The notes beneath the pieces were generated by a model. It was not told the origin of the DNA. It saw only the letters and a list, made by a program, of their open reading frames with translations, and searched no databases. From a virus, in the IMG/VR virus record IMGVR_UViG_3300025543_000039, positions 1 through 52,064 of that record: DNA of 52,064 bases; one strand, written 5' to 3'. Below, in pieces: positions 34,977-42,565 of the stretch. Every line of letters begins with the position of its first letter. Position 1 is the stretch's first letter. The translations under genes were made by a program, and so were the position numbers.

Positions 34977-35257
34977 TTGAACCACTCCTTCATAGACTGC
35001 CATAATGTTTTAGGTTTAACGACTTTTTGTACAGGTACAGGCACAGGTTTAGGTTTGGGTACAATTTTAGGTTTAGGTTTAGGTGTTTTAACTTTTGTAG
35101 GTTGTAACGATATGATGTCTAACAACCCATCTTCCACCATTTCACCTCTTATCTTGTAAACCGTAGACCTACTAACTTTAAGGCTAGTTATAACTTGTAC
35201 AGGCGTAAACCCTTTCTGCAAAAGTTTACGTACCTTATATGTTTTTGTGCGAACCAT
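34973..35257 (-). CDS. HTH protein with Lys-Pro linker
   Basis: 94 residues. Residues 6-40 fit a resolvase-type HTH: L-L-Q-K-G-F-T-P-V-Q-V-I then S-R-S-T-V-Y-K-I-R as recognition helix. A Lys/Pro repeat (about 55-80) forms a stiff linker to a short C-terminal helix (W-Q-S-M-K-E-W-F-K). Start overlaps the upstream stop (TAATG). Probably binds DNA and tethers a partner. Confidence 0.65.
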   Translation of the reverse strand: MVRTKTYKVRKLLQKGFTPVQVITSLKVSRSTVYKIRGEMVEDGLLDIISLQPTKVKTPKPKPKIVPKPKPVPVPVQKVVKPKTLWQSMKEWFK

Positions 35258-35457
35258 TACTGATCTCCTTGTGTTGTTTCTTTTACTACCCTGCCATCAG
35301 GGTACGTTAGTGTTTGTTGCATACGACTTGGTAACTCAAGTGCTTTTAGTGCCCCCACCCTATGCACTATTTGTTGCATGGTTTGCCCTTTCATTAGGGG
35401 GCGCATATAAATAGGCTCTAACTCTTTTTTTGTTGCTTTAGTTGTTTTAGCTTTCAT
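35257..35457 (-). CDS. Small basic protein, unknown function
   Basis: 66 residues, Lys-rich N-terminus and a P-D-G-R-V-V-K-E-T-T end. First gene after the promoter at 35480-35507, so it heads the microprotein operon running to 32196. Confidence 0.6.
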   Translation of the reverse strand: MKAKTTKATKKELEPIYMRPLMKGQTMQQIVHRVGALKALELPSRMQQTLTYPDGRVVKETTQGDQ

Positions 35458-35479
35458 GCTTTATCCTTTATTATGTTAC

Positions 35480-35507
35480 ATAATACAACACTTTTTAACA
35501 ATGTCAA
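35480..35507 (-). promoter_or_regulatory. Sigma70-type promoter (leftward) of the microprotein operon
   Basis: -35 TTGACA (35507-35502), 16-bp spacer, -10 TATTAT (35485-35480). It overlaps the stop codon of the 291-residue gene and lies 22 bp before the next start, leaving a short leader with AAAGGATAAAGC. Confidence 0.8.
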
Positions 35508-36376
35508 GAAGTTAAAATAAAAGAATTATTCCGCCCCCGAAATCCTACGTCTTTAACCGCTTGCCCTACTTCTACTAGCTTAAGTATTCCTAGCTTGTAC
35601 TTAGTATCTTCGGATAAGTCTTCTAATTTTTGGGCAACAAATTCTTGCTCAGTGTTTCGTATGTAGTAGGTATCCCCTTCCTGCAGTACTTTAATTGCCA
35701 TATCTTGGTTTTCAAGATACACTAAACTACCTAGTATTTTTTCCTCCTCACATAAAACTAAAAACTCTTCAAAATCTGCCTTTTCAGTTAAACAATCTCC
35801 TATAAACGTTTCTAAGTTGTTTTTCACGAACTCAATCATTTTTTCCTTGTTAGCATTGAACTCAAAAGAAACTTTTCTGCCTACGCTTGTATTAGCAATC
35901 TCTAAGTCCCTTAGTGTAACAAGCATTGCGTCATCAAACTTTTCGACGTCTGTAAGCGGGCGTATAATTTTATCTACGTTTTTAATGGCTTTCTTGAGGT
36001 CACTTGTCTTAGCAACCTTATTTTGTGTATGTGAGTCTCTTTCCCCACTAACTACATACATCTTTTTACCCCTGCCGTACGAATACTCTGAACTTAAATA
36101 ACCTATAACTGTTTTACTATCCGAAACTTTAAAAATTCTCGGTTCTGTACGAGTTGCCGCATTGTCTACATCTATATGCAGGTTTGAATGTACAGCTTCT
36201 AATCTCCACTCAGGGTGTTTAACTGCTACAGTTTCTATAAATTTATGCATGCCTTCAGGCAAGCCCGCTCCTAAGCATTTGAAATTTAAAACGTCTGGTC
36301 TTTTAATTGTATCTTGTAAAACTTTTTCCACGTTTACATTAGGCAGCTTCAATTCTATTAAATCGTTTATATCCAT
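35504..36376 (-). CDS. Early protein of unknown function next to DUF3150 gene
   Basis: 290 residues from the ATG at 36376 (AAGGAG with 7-nt spacing); an ATG two codons earlier is too close to the ribosome site. Mixed alpha/beta with V-D-K-I-I-R-P-L-T-D-V and a helical centre. No family recognised. It sits downstream of the DUF3150 gene with an 11-nt gap, so it is likely part of the MoxR-VWA transcript. Confidence 0.65.
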   Translation of the reverse strand: MDINDLIELKLPNVNVEKVLQDTIKRPDVLNFKCLGAGLPEGMHKFIETVAVKHPEWRLEAVHSNLHIDVDNAATRTEPRIFKVSDSKTVIGYLSSEYSYGRGKKMYVVSGERDSHTQNKVAKTSDLKKAIKNVDKIIRPLTDVEKFDDAMLVTLRDLEIANTSVGRKVSFEFNANKEKMIEFVKNNLETFIGDCLTEKADFEEFLVLCEEEKILGSLVYLENQDMAIKVLQEGDTYYIRNTEQEFVAQKLEDLSEDTKYKLGILKLVEVGQAVKDVGFRGRNNSFILTS

Positions 36377-36387
36377 GCTCATTCTCC

Positions 36388-37239
36388 TTACCAGTTAAAC
36401 TTGTTAATGATGCTATCAATCTTAGTTTTCATATCACTACGCACCAAGGCATCGTCTTTAATTTCTTCTATGTCTGCACCTAACATTGTTAGTTCTAGTG
36501 CCTTACGTGCTTCTTCCAACTGTGGGTCTTTAGTAATGTTGAGGTTAGTTAACAGGGAACACATAGCCTGCGCGTTCGTAACAAACGTATCATGCCAACG
36601 TTTCTTCTCATCAGCCGACGACAATGATAGTTTCTCGCTCATAGAAGTCAGCATCGTGTGCAGATCATTCCAAGGCTTACGCATAGCATCAGTCAACCGT
36701 GCGTTGAAGTCCACCTCGTACTGCTCCCGCATCTCTGTTAAGTCTTGCTGTGGTACATCTAAGCGGAAGTCCCCAGACTCAGGCAACGGGCTAAACACTA
36801 ACTTAAACCCAAACTTCTCTCGCACTTCATTTGCGTCAGGGTAATCCTCTTCGTTATATAAGCTACCCATGTATATCTTCGATGCATGCTTGAGGTTGTC
36901 GTAGTTGTCTACTAACTTATCCGCAAGGGTATTGAAGTGAGCCGTACGCACATTCATGTTGGTCTTGTAGTCCATGAACAAACTTGTGGGTAACATACGC
37001 CCACCACGATCAGCCCAAGGTAACGTAACTCTGTTGTTATACAGTCTGCATGCCGCCGCAAAATCACTTATGTCTTTACGTAGTGACGTACCTGCAAGTA
37101 GATTCTTACGAAACGCCCCTGACTGTGCCCCTGCACCGTTGTCGTTGATCACCGATTGGGTTGCACCCTTGTCTAATTTAGCGGCTGTCCACACGCTGAT
37201 GTTTAACTCTACTAGTACTGCGCTTGATGATATGCTCAT
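36388..37239 (-). CDS. DUF3150 family protein
   Basis: 283 residues from the ATG at 37239, with AGAGAGAACATC in front; an upstream in-frame ATG at 37284 would cross the CTAACA operator. The N-terminus has L-N-I-S-V-W-T-A-A-K-L-D and N-L-L-A-G-T-S-L-R-K, typical of DUF3150, followed by long helices. The family is repeatedly found in phages and plasmids with a MoxR ATPase and a VWA protein, as here. Its job is unknown. Confidence 0.75.
   Translation of the reverse strand: MSISSSAVLVELNISVWTAAKLDKGATQSVINDNGAGAQSGAFRKNLLAGTSLRKDISDFAAACRLYNNRVTLPWADRGGRMLPTSLFMDYKTNMNVRTAHFNTLADKLVDNYDNLKHASKIYMGSLYNEEDYPDANEVREKFGFKLVFSPLPESGDFRLDVPQQDLTEMREQYEVDFNARLTDAMRKPWNDLHTMLTSMSEKLSLSSADEKKRWHDTFVTNAQAMCSLLTNLNITKDPQLEEARKALELTMLGADIEEIKDDALVRSDMKTKIDSIINKFNW
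36480..36492. promoter_or_regulatory. In-gene palindrome CTAACA-T-TGTTAG
   Basis: 13-bp site with 1-nt centre inside the DUF3150 coding sequence; same arms as the intergenic operators. Confidence 0.4.
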
Positions 37240-37276
37240 GATGTTCTCTCTATGTTTAAGGTTGGTACTGCATATT

Positions 37277-37292
37277 CCTAACAAATGTTAGG
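37277..37292. promoter_or_regulatory. Operator-like site upstream of DUF3150 gene
   Basis: CCTAACAAATGTTAGG, 37 nt before the start codon at 37239. Lies between the stop of the 59-residue gene and the DUF3150 gene. Confidence 0.7.
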
Positions 37293-37299
37293 TTTTTGT

Positions 37300-37479
37300 T
37301 TACTTTTCTATTGCTGTAAGCCAGTCGTGTACATGTTGGTATGCTGCTATCTCGTCTATAGCGTACACACCGGTATCACGTTGTCGTCGTTCGCCACCTT
37401 TTATATACACAACAGTGTGAAACTTTAGCCCTTCGCTAGTAGGCGGACTAGTACCTTGCTTGACGCTTATTACCTCCAT
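37300..37479 (-). CDS. 59-residue protein, unknown function
   Basis: Starts at 37479 by TAATG overlap with the upstream stop, with CCGGAGAATGAC in front, and ends at 37300. Reads as a small alpha/beta protein: F-H-T-V-V-Y-I-K-G-G-E-R-R-Q-R-D-T-G, then a C-terminal helix H-V-H-D-W-L-T-A-I-E-K. It fills most of the gap between 37240 and 37478. Confidence 0.7.
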   Translation of the reverse strand: MEVISVKQGTSPPTSEGLKFHTVVYIKGGERRQRDTGVYAIDEIAAYQHVHDWLTAIEK

Positions 37480-37724
37480 TAGTCATTCTCCGGTTTACCT
37501 GCTAACTTCGCCATACGATATAAATTATCGGGTAGTACTTCCATAACAAACTTTTCCTCGTCTTGTGGGTACACGTAATGCAACACCGTAGGATTGCTTT
37601 CCTCGTCTTTCGTATACTTAGTGTCGTACAGCTCTGCCTTACCTAACACTTCAGCAATTTTTATTGCGTCTGCTGAATCGACTACATATTTTTTCCAGCC
37701 TAATATAACCACGACCTTAGCCAT
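37479..37724 (-). CDS. Small acidic protein, unknown function
   Basis: 81 residues; beta-rich start (V-V-V-I-L-G-W-K-K-Y-V-V) and acidic middle. Overlaps genes on both sides. No family recognised. Confidence 0.65.
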   Translation of the reverse strand: MAKVVVILGWKKYVVDSADAIKIAEVLGKAELYDTKYTKDEESNPTVLHYVYPQDEEKFVMEVLPDNLYRMAKLAGKPEND

Positions 37725-37875
37725 TTTTTTTCTCCATTAAAGTAAGTAATTTTTCGAATGCGGCATGCCACCCTGCTTTGAATGATGTCTTGGCGGTATG
37801 TCGTAATGCTAGAGCACCGAACCCTTCACCGAACAAACGCTCGTACTCTTGTTCCCACAATTCCTTGTCTTCCAT
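37717..37875 (-). CDS. 52-residue protein, unknown function
   Basis: ATG at 37875 with GTGGAGATGT upstream; stop at 37717, overlapping the next gene by 8 nt. Helical and charged, with T-S-F-K-A-G-W-H-A-A-F-E-K, similar in pattern to the C-terminus of the protein at 32396-32605. It begins 2 nt after the VWA gene ends. Confidence 0.65.
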   Translation of the reverse strand: MEDKELWEQEYERLFGEGFGALALRHTAKTSFKAGWHAAFEKLLTLMEKKNG

Positions 37876-37877
37876 TT

Positions 37878-39062
37878 TTACATCTCCACATGAATGGTCT
37901 TACCTTGGGGGGATACCGTTTTGTTACCACCTACTATTGCCCACAGTACGGGCACGTTCTGCCACTCGTCATCTGTACCCCAGTCATCTATGTAACCATC
38001 GGTCAAGACAATCACACACTCGGGCTTGATGCCTTCGTCTTTAAGATACTTCGCAACACATCGGGGGTCTGTACCCCCACCACCACGCATATTCTGTATA
38101 TCGACTGAGTTAAGACAGCCATCTTCATACTGCTTGTGTGCTTCAACTGCACCGTCCCAGTCAATCAGGTCAATGCGATCAGGGCTTACCTCTTCTGCAA
38201 TAGCCTTAGTCTCCGTTGCGCTGGCGTTTAACTCTTCACTACCCATCGAACCTGAGGTATCTCGGGCGATAACAATATTACCTACCTTCTCACCAATCAT
38301 TGTTGGCATGTATATACCTTGTGATAAGAACCTACGATTAGGTCTACGCCATGACGACGAATCCTTGTTTGCGCATACTGATGTAACAAACTCACGTAGC
38401 TGTTCGCGCCAGTCAACCTTGGGCTCTAGTAACTCGGCTAAGTCTCTAGGTGTATTACCCGCACCACCACCGACACCTGCACCACCCATTGCACCTGATC
38501 GAATCGCTTGGTCAATCTCACGTTCGAGATTCTTCTTCTGATCATCGGTTAACTCTTGTGCACCTTCCCAATCATGCTCGTCAAACCCACCACCACCTTC
38601 ACCATCTCCATGCTCTTCACGTAACATGTCGAATACTTGCTTGGCGTTGAGTCCACGATACTTCTCGTCTATCAACCCATAGGGCTTACCATCTTTTTGT
38701 GGCATCGCAATGACTGTCTGCTTAGGGTCTAAGTCTTGTAGCTGTATGTTGATAACGTAGTCACATGCGGCATTAGCTAACTGCTTGTCTATATCCCATA
38801 GCTTCTTCCATGTAAACAAGTGACGATACGCCTTGTGCATATTCTCGTGCATAACAACAAACGCCAACTCTTTATCCTCTAGCCCATCAATAAACTCTGC
38901 ACCGTATACCTCATCACGCCCATTGGTGTACGCACTTGAAACCCCTGTACGTACTTCAGTCTTACCAATCATCATGATGCTCCCCCAAAACGCAAACTGT
39001 GGGTTACGCATTAACGCTATCTTAATCTTCTTGAGCCTACGCTCTTGTTTCTCTGTGTTCAT
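37878..39062 (-). CDS. Metallopeptidase-like / VWA protein (DUF2201 type)
   Basis: 394 residues. The N-terminal half has a zinc-peptidase motif H-E-N-M-H (72-76) in V-V-M-H-E-N-M-H-K-A-Y-R-H. A Gly-rich acidic linker (about 152-205) follows. The C-terminal VWA-like domain has a MIDAS D-T-S-G-S (268-272), G-G-G-T-D (328-332) and L-T-D-G (353-356). Such proteins pair with MoxR-type ATPases, here encoded directly upstream. They probably form a chaperone-like or remodelling complex; the target is unknown. Confidence 0.82.
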   Translation of the reverse strand: MNTEKQERRLKKIKIALMRNPQFAFWGSIMMIGKTEVRTGVSSAYTNGRDEVYGAEFIDGLEDKELAFVVMHENMHKAYRHLFTWKKLWDIDKQLANAACDYVINIQLQDLDPKQTVIAMPQKDGKPYGLIDEKYRGLNAKQVFDMLREEHGDGEGGGGFDEHDWEGAQELTDDQKKNLEREIDQAIRSGAMGGAGVGGGAGNTPRDLAELLEPKVDWREQLREFVTSVCANKDSSSWRRPNRRFLSQGIYMPTMIGEKVGNIVIARDTSGSMGSEELNASATETKAIAEEVSPDRIDLIDWDGAVEAHKQYEDGCLNSVDIQNMRGGGGTDPRCVAKYLKDEGIKPECVIVLTDGYIDDWGTDDEWQNVPVLWAIVGGNKTVSPQGKTIHVEM

Positions 39063-39070
39063 CTCGTTTT

Positions 39071-39086
39071 CCTAACATTTGTTAGA
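39071..39086. promoter_or_regulatory. Operator-like site before the VWA gene
   Basis: CCTAACATTTGTTAGA, 8 nt upstream of the start at 39062 and between the MoxR stop and the VWA start; the site itself abuts the ribosome-binding region. Confidence 0.7.
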
Positions 39087-39087
39087 T

Positions 39088-40152
39088 TTAAAGTAAGTCC
39101 TGATTTTTTGTGACCCACTCGCTGAACTTCTTGCTACTGAACGCCACTACCTGCTTGTTACTCTTAGCAATGTTGATACAAAACACCGCTTGCCACTCGG
39201 CTTCGAACCTATCTAAGTACTGCATGAACTTGTCAATGTTTTCCTTAGTGACTCGGGATATTGCACCGAACACTATGACTGCACAAGCCCCGGGATCTAC
39301 TGGTACTTGAGTAGTTGTAGGATTAGATACCATAGCTTCCCATACTGGTAACTGATCTGCGTATGTAACAAACGCTTCCAACCCTCTAGCACCTGACTCG
39401 CCAAGCGTACCTGTTAACGCGCTGATCACCACCTCGTAATCTAGCTGATCACGTTTACTAACAATGTTAGATGCTGTCTCAAGTGAACGTGGGGTAACAA
39501 ATGCTGTCTGTACTTTCTTAGGGTTAAAGATAAACGGATTGTCGCCCTGCCCACCATCTAAGTACGATGCCAATACCTGAGGGAAACGCTGTACCCATGC
39601 ACATACTTCAGGTGCTAGGTTGTTATCAATAGCCCATGACACCCAATCATCAGCGTTAGGCTTACCTACTGTTACAGGCACAATGCGGTTACGGGTATGT
39701 GCTTTGAGGTTATCACCCACACCATCACTTGCCATGTTGCCCGTCATAAATATAATTGAATCAGGGTGCACAGGCACGTCACCTAGCCGTGGGTTAGTCT
39801 TCTCTAGCAGTGGGTGCAACATATTCTTCACGGGCTCTGCACCTTTGGGGAACTCATCGAGCATGATAAGTACAGGCTTACCCGTATGCATATTGAACCT
39901 GCTGTTAGGGTAGTACTTAGTGGTCTTTGTTTCGTGATCGACCACAGGCATCGCTATGTCACCTAAGTCCATGTTGGGCACGTCTATGTACGACACCGCA
40001 TGATCAGGGAACTGCTTGGACAGCTCTTTGAGTAACGAACTCTTACCAATCCCGGGCTCACCTTGCAACATGAACCTATTTTCAGGGCACGCCGCAATTA
40101 ACTTAGCCGCTTGCTTGAGTGTCACAGTCCTACCAAAATTTAATTCAGCCAT
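39088..40152 (-). CDS. MoxR-type AAA+ ATPase
   Basis: 354 residues. Walker A G-E-P-G-I-G-K-S-S (31-39), Walker B L-I-M-L-D-E (95-100), sensor 1 I-I-F-M-T-G-N (133-139) and an arginine pair H-T-R-N-R (152-156) are all present. The order and length match MoxR-like ATPases that act with a VWA partner to remodel or load cofactors. The next gene downstream is such a VWA protein. A strong promoter and an operator-like site lie upstream. Confidence 0.88.
   Translation of the reverse strand: MAELNFGRTVTLKQAAKLIAACPENRFMLQGEPGIGKSSLLKELSKQFPDHAVSYIDVPNMDLGDIAMPVVDHETKTTKYYPNSRFNMHTGKPVLIMLDEFPKGAEPVKNMLHPLLEKTNPRLGDVPVHPDSIIFMTGNMASDGVGDNLKAHTRNRIVPVTVGKPNADDWVSWAIDNNLAPEVCAWVQRFPQVLASYLDGGQGDNPFIFNPKKVQTAFVTPRSLETASNIVSKRDQLDYEVVISALTGTLGESGARGLEAFVTYADQLPVWEAMVSNPTTTQVPVDPGACAVIVFGAISRVTKENIDKFMQYLDRFEAEWQAVFCINIAKSNKQVVAFSSKKFSEWVTKNQDLL
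39458..39470. promoter_or_regulatory. In-gene palindrome CTAACA-A-TGTTAG
   Basis: 13-bp site with 1-nt centre inside the AAA+ ATPase gene. Confidence 0.4.
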
Positions 40153-40172
40153 AATTTCCTCTCTGGGTTGTT

Positions 40173-40188
40173 CCTAACAAATGTTAGG
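40173..40188. promoter_or_regulatory. Operator-like site before the MoxR gene
   Basis: CCTAACAAATGTTAGG, 20 nt upstream of the start codon and 44 bp downstream of the -10 of the promoter at 40232-40260, so it is inside the leader of that transcript. Confidence 0.75.
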
Positions 40189-40231
40189 TTTTTACTTCGG
40201 TTTGTGTTAACTACTACTCTACTATACTTAT

Positions 40232-40260
40232 ATTGTACCACATTGTTATGTATATGTCAA
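40232..40260 (-). promoter_or_regulatory. Sigma70-type promoter (leftward) of the MoxR-VWA-DUF3150 cassette
   Basis: -35 TTGACA (40260-40255), 17-bp spacer, -10 TACAAT (40237-40232). The spacer contains CATAACAATG, the 10-mer repeated in the 43.1-43.8 kb region. The bases after the -10 (ATAAGTATAGTAGAG) are shared with the promoters at 43.1 and 43.3 kb. Confidence 0.88.
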
Positions 40261-40291
40261 GTGTGTACCATGTAACGATAGGCAAAGTTAT

Positions 40292-41188
40292 TTAAAACGC
40301 CCATGAATACCTATCCTTAATAACCTGCCCTGCGCTTACTTCCTTACACTCAAACACTTCTGCCTTGTGGTGCGCTAATATGCACTTGTCCAACGTGTTA
40401 AACGCTAACTGCTCAGTCGAACGCCATACATATGCTTCGCTACATATCATCACAGCCGCTTTGAACCGATCAGCAGGGTCATCACTTGCAATTAAGTTAA
40501 ACAGGTTCTGCATATCCTCAGGTTTACTGAACACCATACTTGGTTTGTTAACTGTTCTGCTTGTATATGTATTACCCATTTCACCGTAGGGTACTTCTTT
40601 AATTGTGAACCCAAATATTTCCTCTAACTCTTCAGTAGTAACCCTCGCACTCCCACGCAACTTTATAAACCCACTCAAGAAATTTCTAAACTCTGAATAC
40701 TTAGACCTAACAATGTTAGTTTCTTTACGCTTTATGGCATGCACAACCTGTGGTACGTGGTTAACTACTTCATACTTACTCTTCTCATCACGTTTTATAG
40801 TGATACCTTTTCTATTTACCCTATAACTACCTGTACCTAAACTTATAATCACGTCACCGTCAAAGATCTTGGCATACACACCTAACACGTCGTATATAAA
40901 CCCAGCCGCTGATACGCTTGTCCAGTACGGGCATAAGTACACCTCACCGTTAGGTCTGAATGTTATGCTTGCCACTGGTCTACCGCTGTGGTATCCACAC
41001 TCGTAACACAATATATCCCCAGTAGTTTTATCCTTGTCGATACTAAAGTGTGGTCTGTTCCTGTGCCCCAGTGGTCTGCACTCTACTTCACGCCCACGTA
41101 TGGGTTTAGTTGTTTCGTACTTCTCTAGTGCTTGGGCATAATTACCTAAAAGATATATGCCGCTGTTGCGATATTGTCCGTAACTCAT
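40292..41188 (-). CDS. Early protein of unknown function with C-x-x-C pair
   Basis: 298 residues. The N-terminus has K-P-I-R-G-R-E-V-E-C-R-P-L-G-x-R, and residues about 60-67 read L-C-Y-E-C-G-Y-H. The middle has S-L-G-T-G-S-Y-R-V-N. The C-terminus is helical. I recognise this arrangement as common in phage early regions but know no function. Start overlaps the upstream stop by 4 nt. Confidence 0.7.
   Translation of the reverse strand: MSYGQYRNSGIYLLGNYAQALEKYETTKPIRGREVECRPLGHRNRPHFSIDKDKTTGDILCYECGYHSGRPVASITFRPNGEVYLCPYWTSVSAAGFIYDVLGVYAKIFDGDVIISLGTGSYRVNRKGITIKRDEKSKYEVVNHVPQVVHAIKRKETNIVRSKYSEFRNFLSGFIKLRGSARVTTEELEEIFGFTIKEVPYGEMGNTYTSRTVNKPSMVFSKPEDMQNLFNLIASDDPADRFKAAVMICSEAYVWRSTEQLAFNTLDKCILAHHKAEVFECKEVSAGQVIKDRYSWAF
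40707..40719. promoter_or_regulatory. In-gene palindrome CTAACA-A-TGTTAG
   Basis: 13-bp site with 1-nt centre inside the 298-residue gene. Confidence 0.4.
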
Positions 41189-41379
41189 AACTCCTCCTGT
41201 ATTTGGTTGATAACTACTCTGTAACCTAATGTTTTGATGATCTGTATTTGATATGGGCTGAATGTCTTCGTGTTAGCTAACATCGCTAAACTCTGCGCCT
41301 TATCGCATGCAGGTTCTGGGTAAACTAAGTCCTTGCCATATACCCTCTTACGTACTACTGTAATATCCATATCATTCAT
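41185..41379 (-). CDS. Small conserved protein, unknown function
   Basis: 64 residues. V-Y-G-K-D-L-V-Y-P followed by K-T-F-S-P-Y-Q-I-Q-I-I-K-T-L-G-Y is a pattern seen in many small phage proteins. Start ATG behind GAGGAGCTAACGA, which follows an operator-like site. Confidence 0.7.
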   Translation of the reverse strand: MNDMDITVVRKRVYGKDLVYPEPACDKAQSLAMLANTKTFSPYQIQIIKTLGYRVVINQIQEEL

Positions 41380-41396
41380 TCGTTAGCTCCTCGTTT

Positions 41397-41411
41397 CTAA
41401 CATTTGTTAGG
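41397..41411. promoter_or_regulatory. Operator-like site
   Basis: CTAACATTTGTTAGG, 17 nt upstream of the start codon at 41379. Confidence 0.7.
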
Positions 41412-41413
41412 TT

Positions 41414-41620
41414 TTACTTCCCTATATAACTAAAACAACCTACCCATTCTTTATAGTGGTGTTGATCTACTACCCTTAACATCTCAGGCGCACCGTTGAA
41501 TCTACGTATCACACATATTTCACCGTGTGTCAGTGAGGGTTTAGGTCTAACATCAGCCCATGTGAATGGGGTTGGTCTACTGCTTGTACGTAGTGTGCTA
41601 TCTGCTTGTGCCATGTCCAT
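41414..41620 (-). CDS. Small protein, unknown function
   Basis: 68 residues, with a beta-rich G-E-I-C-V-I-R-R-F-N-G-A-P-E-M-L-R-V-V core. ATG behind GAGGAGGAGTA; a second ATG two codons later is possible. No family recognised. Confidence 0.6.
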   Translation of the reverse strand: MDMAQADSTLRTSSRPTPFTWADVRPKPSLTHGEICVIRRFNGAPEMLRVVDQHHYKEWVGCFSYIGK

Positions 41621-41636
41621 TACTCCTCCTCGTTTC

Positions 41637-41650
41637 TAACATTTGTTAGC
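41637..41650. promoter_or_regulatory. Operator-like site
   Basis: CTAACATTTGTTAG, 16 nt upstream of the start codon at 41620. Confidence 0.7.
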
Positions 41651-41674
41651 CTAGCTCTGCTAGTCTTTTCTGGG

Positions 41675-41884
41675 TTAGGTTTTACTTATAGCGATTGATT
41701 GGTTGGCAAATGCTTTACGATCTAAATAAGATGGGCAGAACCCATACACCCCAGCGACCACACCCACAGCACTATTAACAAACTCTCGGGTGTATTTATC
41801 TGTGGGTAAAAGCGATGTAGCCACATGCCCTGCCGTTGTAGTCACATGTGTGACCCATACAAACTTTAATTTTTTCGCCTTCAT
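41675..41884 (-). CDS. Small protein, unknown function
   Basis: 69 residues, basic start then a hydrophobic-leaning centre (V-N-S-A-V-G-V-V-A-G-V-Y-G-F) that may form one membrane-associated helix. Start behind GGAGAGAGAAA. Confidence 0.55.
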   Translation of the reverse strand: MKAKKLKFVWVTHVTTTAGHVATSLLPTDKYTREFVNSAVGVVAGVYGFCPSYLDRKAFANQSIAISKT

Positions 41885-41899
41885 TTTCTCTCTCCGTTT

Positions 41900-41914
41900 C
41901 TAACATTTGTTAGG
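41900..41914. promoter_or_regulatory. Operator-like site
   Basis: CTAACATTTGTTAGG, 15 nt upstream of the start at 41884. On the - strand it is followed by the leader AAACGGAGAGAGAAA, nearly identical to those at 42334, 42533 and 43038. Confidence 0.75.
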
Positions 41915-41915
41915 T

Positions 41916-42143
41916 TTAACTAGTCCGTTTCGGGTTTAACTGTTTAAGCATCTCAAGGTCTGTGATGAACATATAATTGCTCTTGTTCATCGGTGCTATC
42001 GTGCGCTTAGCGGCTTTTTCTCGTGCTTGCAAGTCACCGCATGATAAGCATGTGCTGTAACCTAACTTGTATCGTGCTAGTGGTACATAACCACCAAAGC
42101 AACCAGTGCATAGATACCTACTGTCTTCGTTGTTAGAGTCCAT
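41916..42143 (-). CDS. Small zinc-ribbon-like protein
   Basis: 75 residues from the ATG at 42143 (AAGGG at 6-nt spacing). Two C-x-x-C pairs, C-T-G-C and C-L-S-C, spaced about 18 residues, make a likely zinc ribbon, followed by A-P-M-N-K-S-N-Y-M-F-I-T-D and L-K-Q-L-N-P-K-R. This arrangement is frequent in phages; function unknown. Overlaps the upstream gene by 11 nt. Confidence 0.7.
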   Translation of the reverse strand: MDSNNEDSRYLCTGCFGGYVPLARYKLGYSTCLSCGDLQAREKAAKRTIAPMNKSNYMFITDLEMLKQLNPKRTS

Positions 42144-42318
42144 GTTCAACCCTTATAAGATCTGCACAATGACCGATTGCATCTATGCTGTACTTTTTTG
42201 ACATGTAGTGCAATGCTTTCATTACATCAGGCTCATTGCGTAGATTTGTGTCTAAGGCAACCATCAACAACCGAATGATTATCCAGTCTTTCTTACTTAC
42301 CATTTTGTGTTTCTTCAT
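42133..42318 (-). CDS. Small helical protein, unknown function
   Basis: 61 residues, basic and helical (K-K-D-W-I-I-I-R-L-L-M-V-A-L). Start behind GGAGAGAGAAA after an operator-like site. No family recognised. Confidence 0.6.
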   Translation of the reverse strand: MKKHKMVSKKDWIIIRLLMVALDTNLRNEPDVMKALHYMSKKYSIDAIGHCADLIRVEHGL

Positions 42319-42333
42319 TTTCTCTCTCCGTTT

Positions 42334-42347
42334 CTAACATTTGTTAG
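42334..42347. promoter_or_regulatory. Operator-like site overlapping a stop codon
   Basis: CTAACATTTGTTAG, 15 nt before the start at 42318. On the - strand its last bases give the Cys codon and stop of the upstream gene, so the site is partly coding. Confidence 0.75.
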
Positions 42348-42516
42348 GTTTAACTTCACGCACGTCGTACAACTTCCAACCACTACTACCTTCTACTTCT
42401 TCAAAATCGCCCGCATCAATTACCGTAGCTACTTCCCACGGGTCTTGGTCGTCTTCCACCTCGAACTCATATTTAAGAACAGCTGACATGGTTGCGTATG
42501 CAATATATTTCTTCAT
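42334..42516 (-). CDS. Small acidic protein, unknown function
   Basis: 60 residues from the ATG at 42516 behind GGAGAGAGAAA; the longer frame would run through the operator-like site. Acidic middle (F-E-V-E-D-D-Q-D-P-W-E-V-A). The last codons and stop lie in an operator-like site. Confidence 0.65.
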   Translation of the reverse strand: MKKYIAYATMSAVLKYEFEVEDDQDPWEVATVIDAGDFEEVEGSSGWKLYDVREVKPNKC

Positions 42517-42532
42517 TTTCTCTCTCCGTTTT

Positions 42533-42546
42533 CTAACATTTGTTAG
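42533..42546. promoter_or_regulatory. Operator-like site
   Basis: CTAACATTTGTTAG, 16 nt upstream of the start at 42516. Confidence 0.75.
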
Positions 42547-42565
42547 GTTTTTAGCTTTTAGGTTT

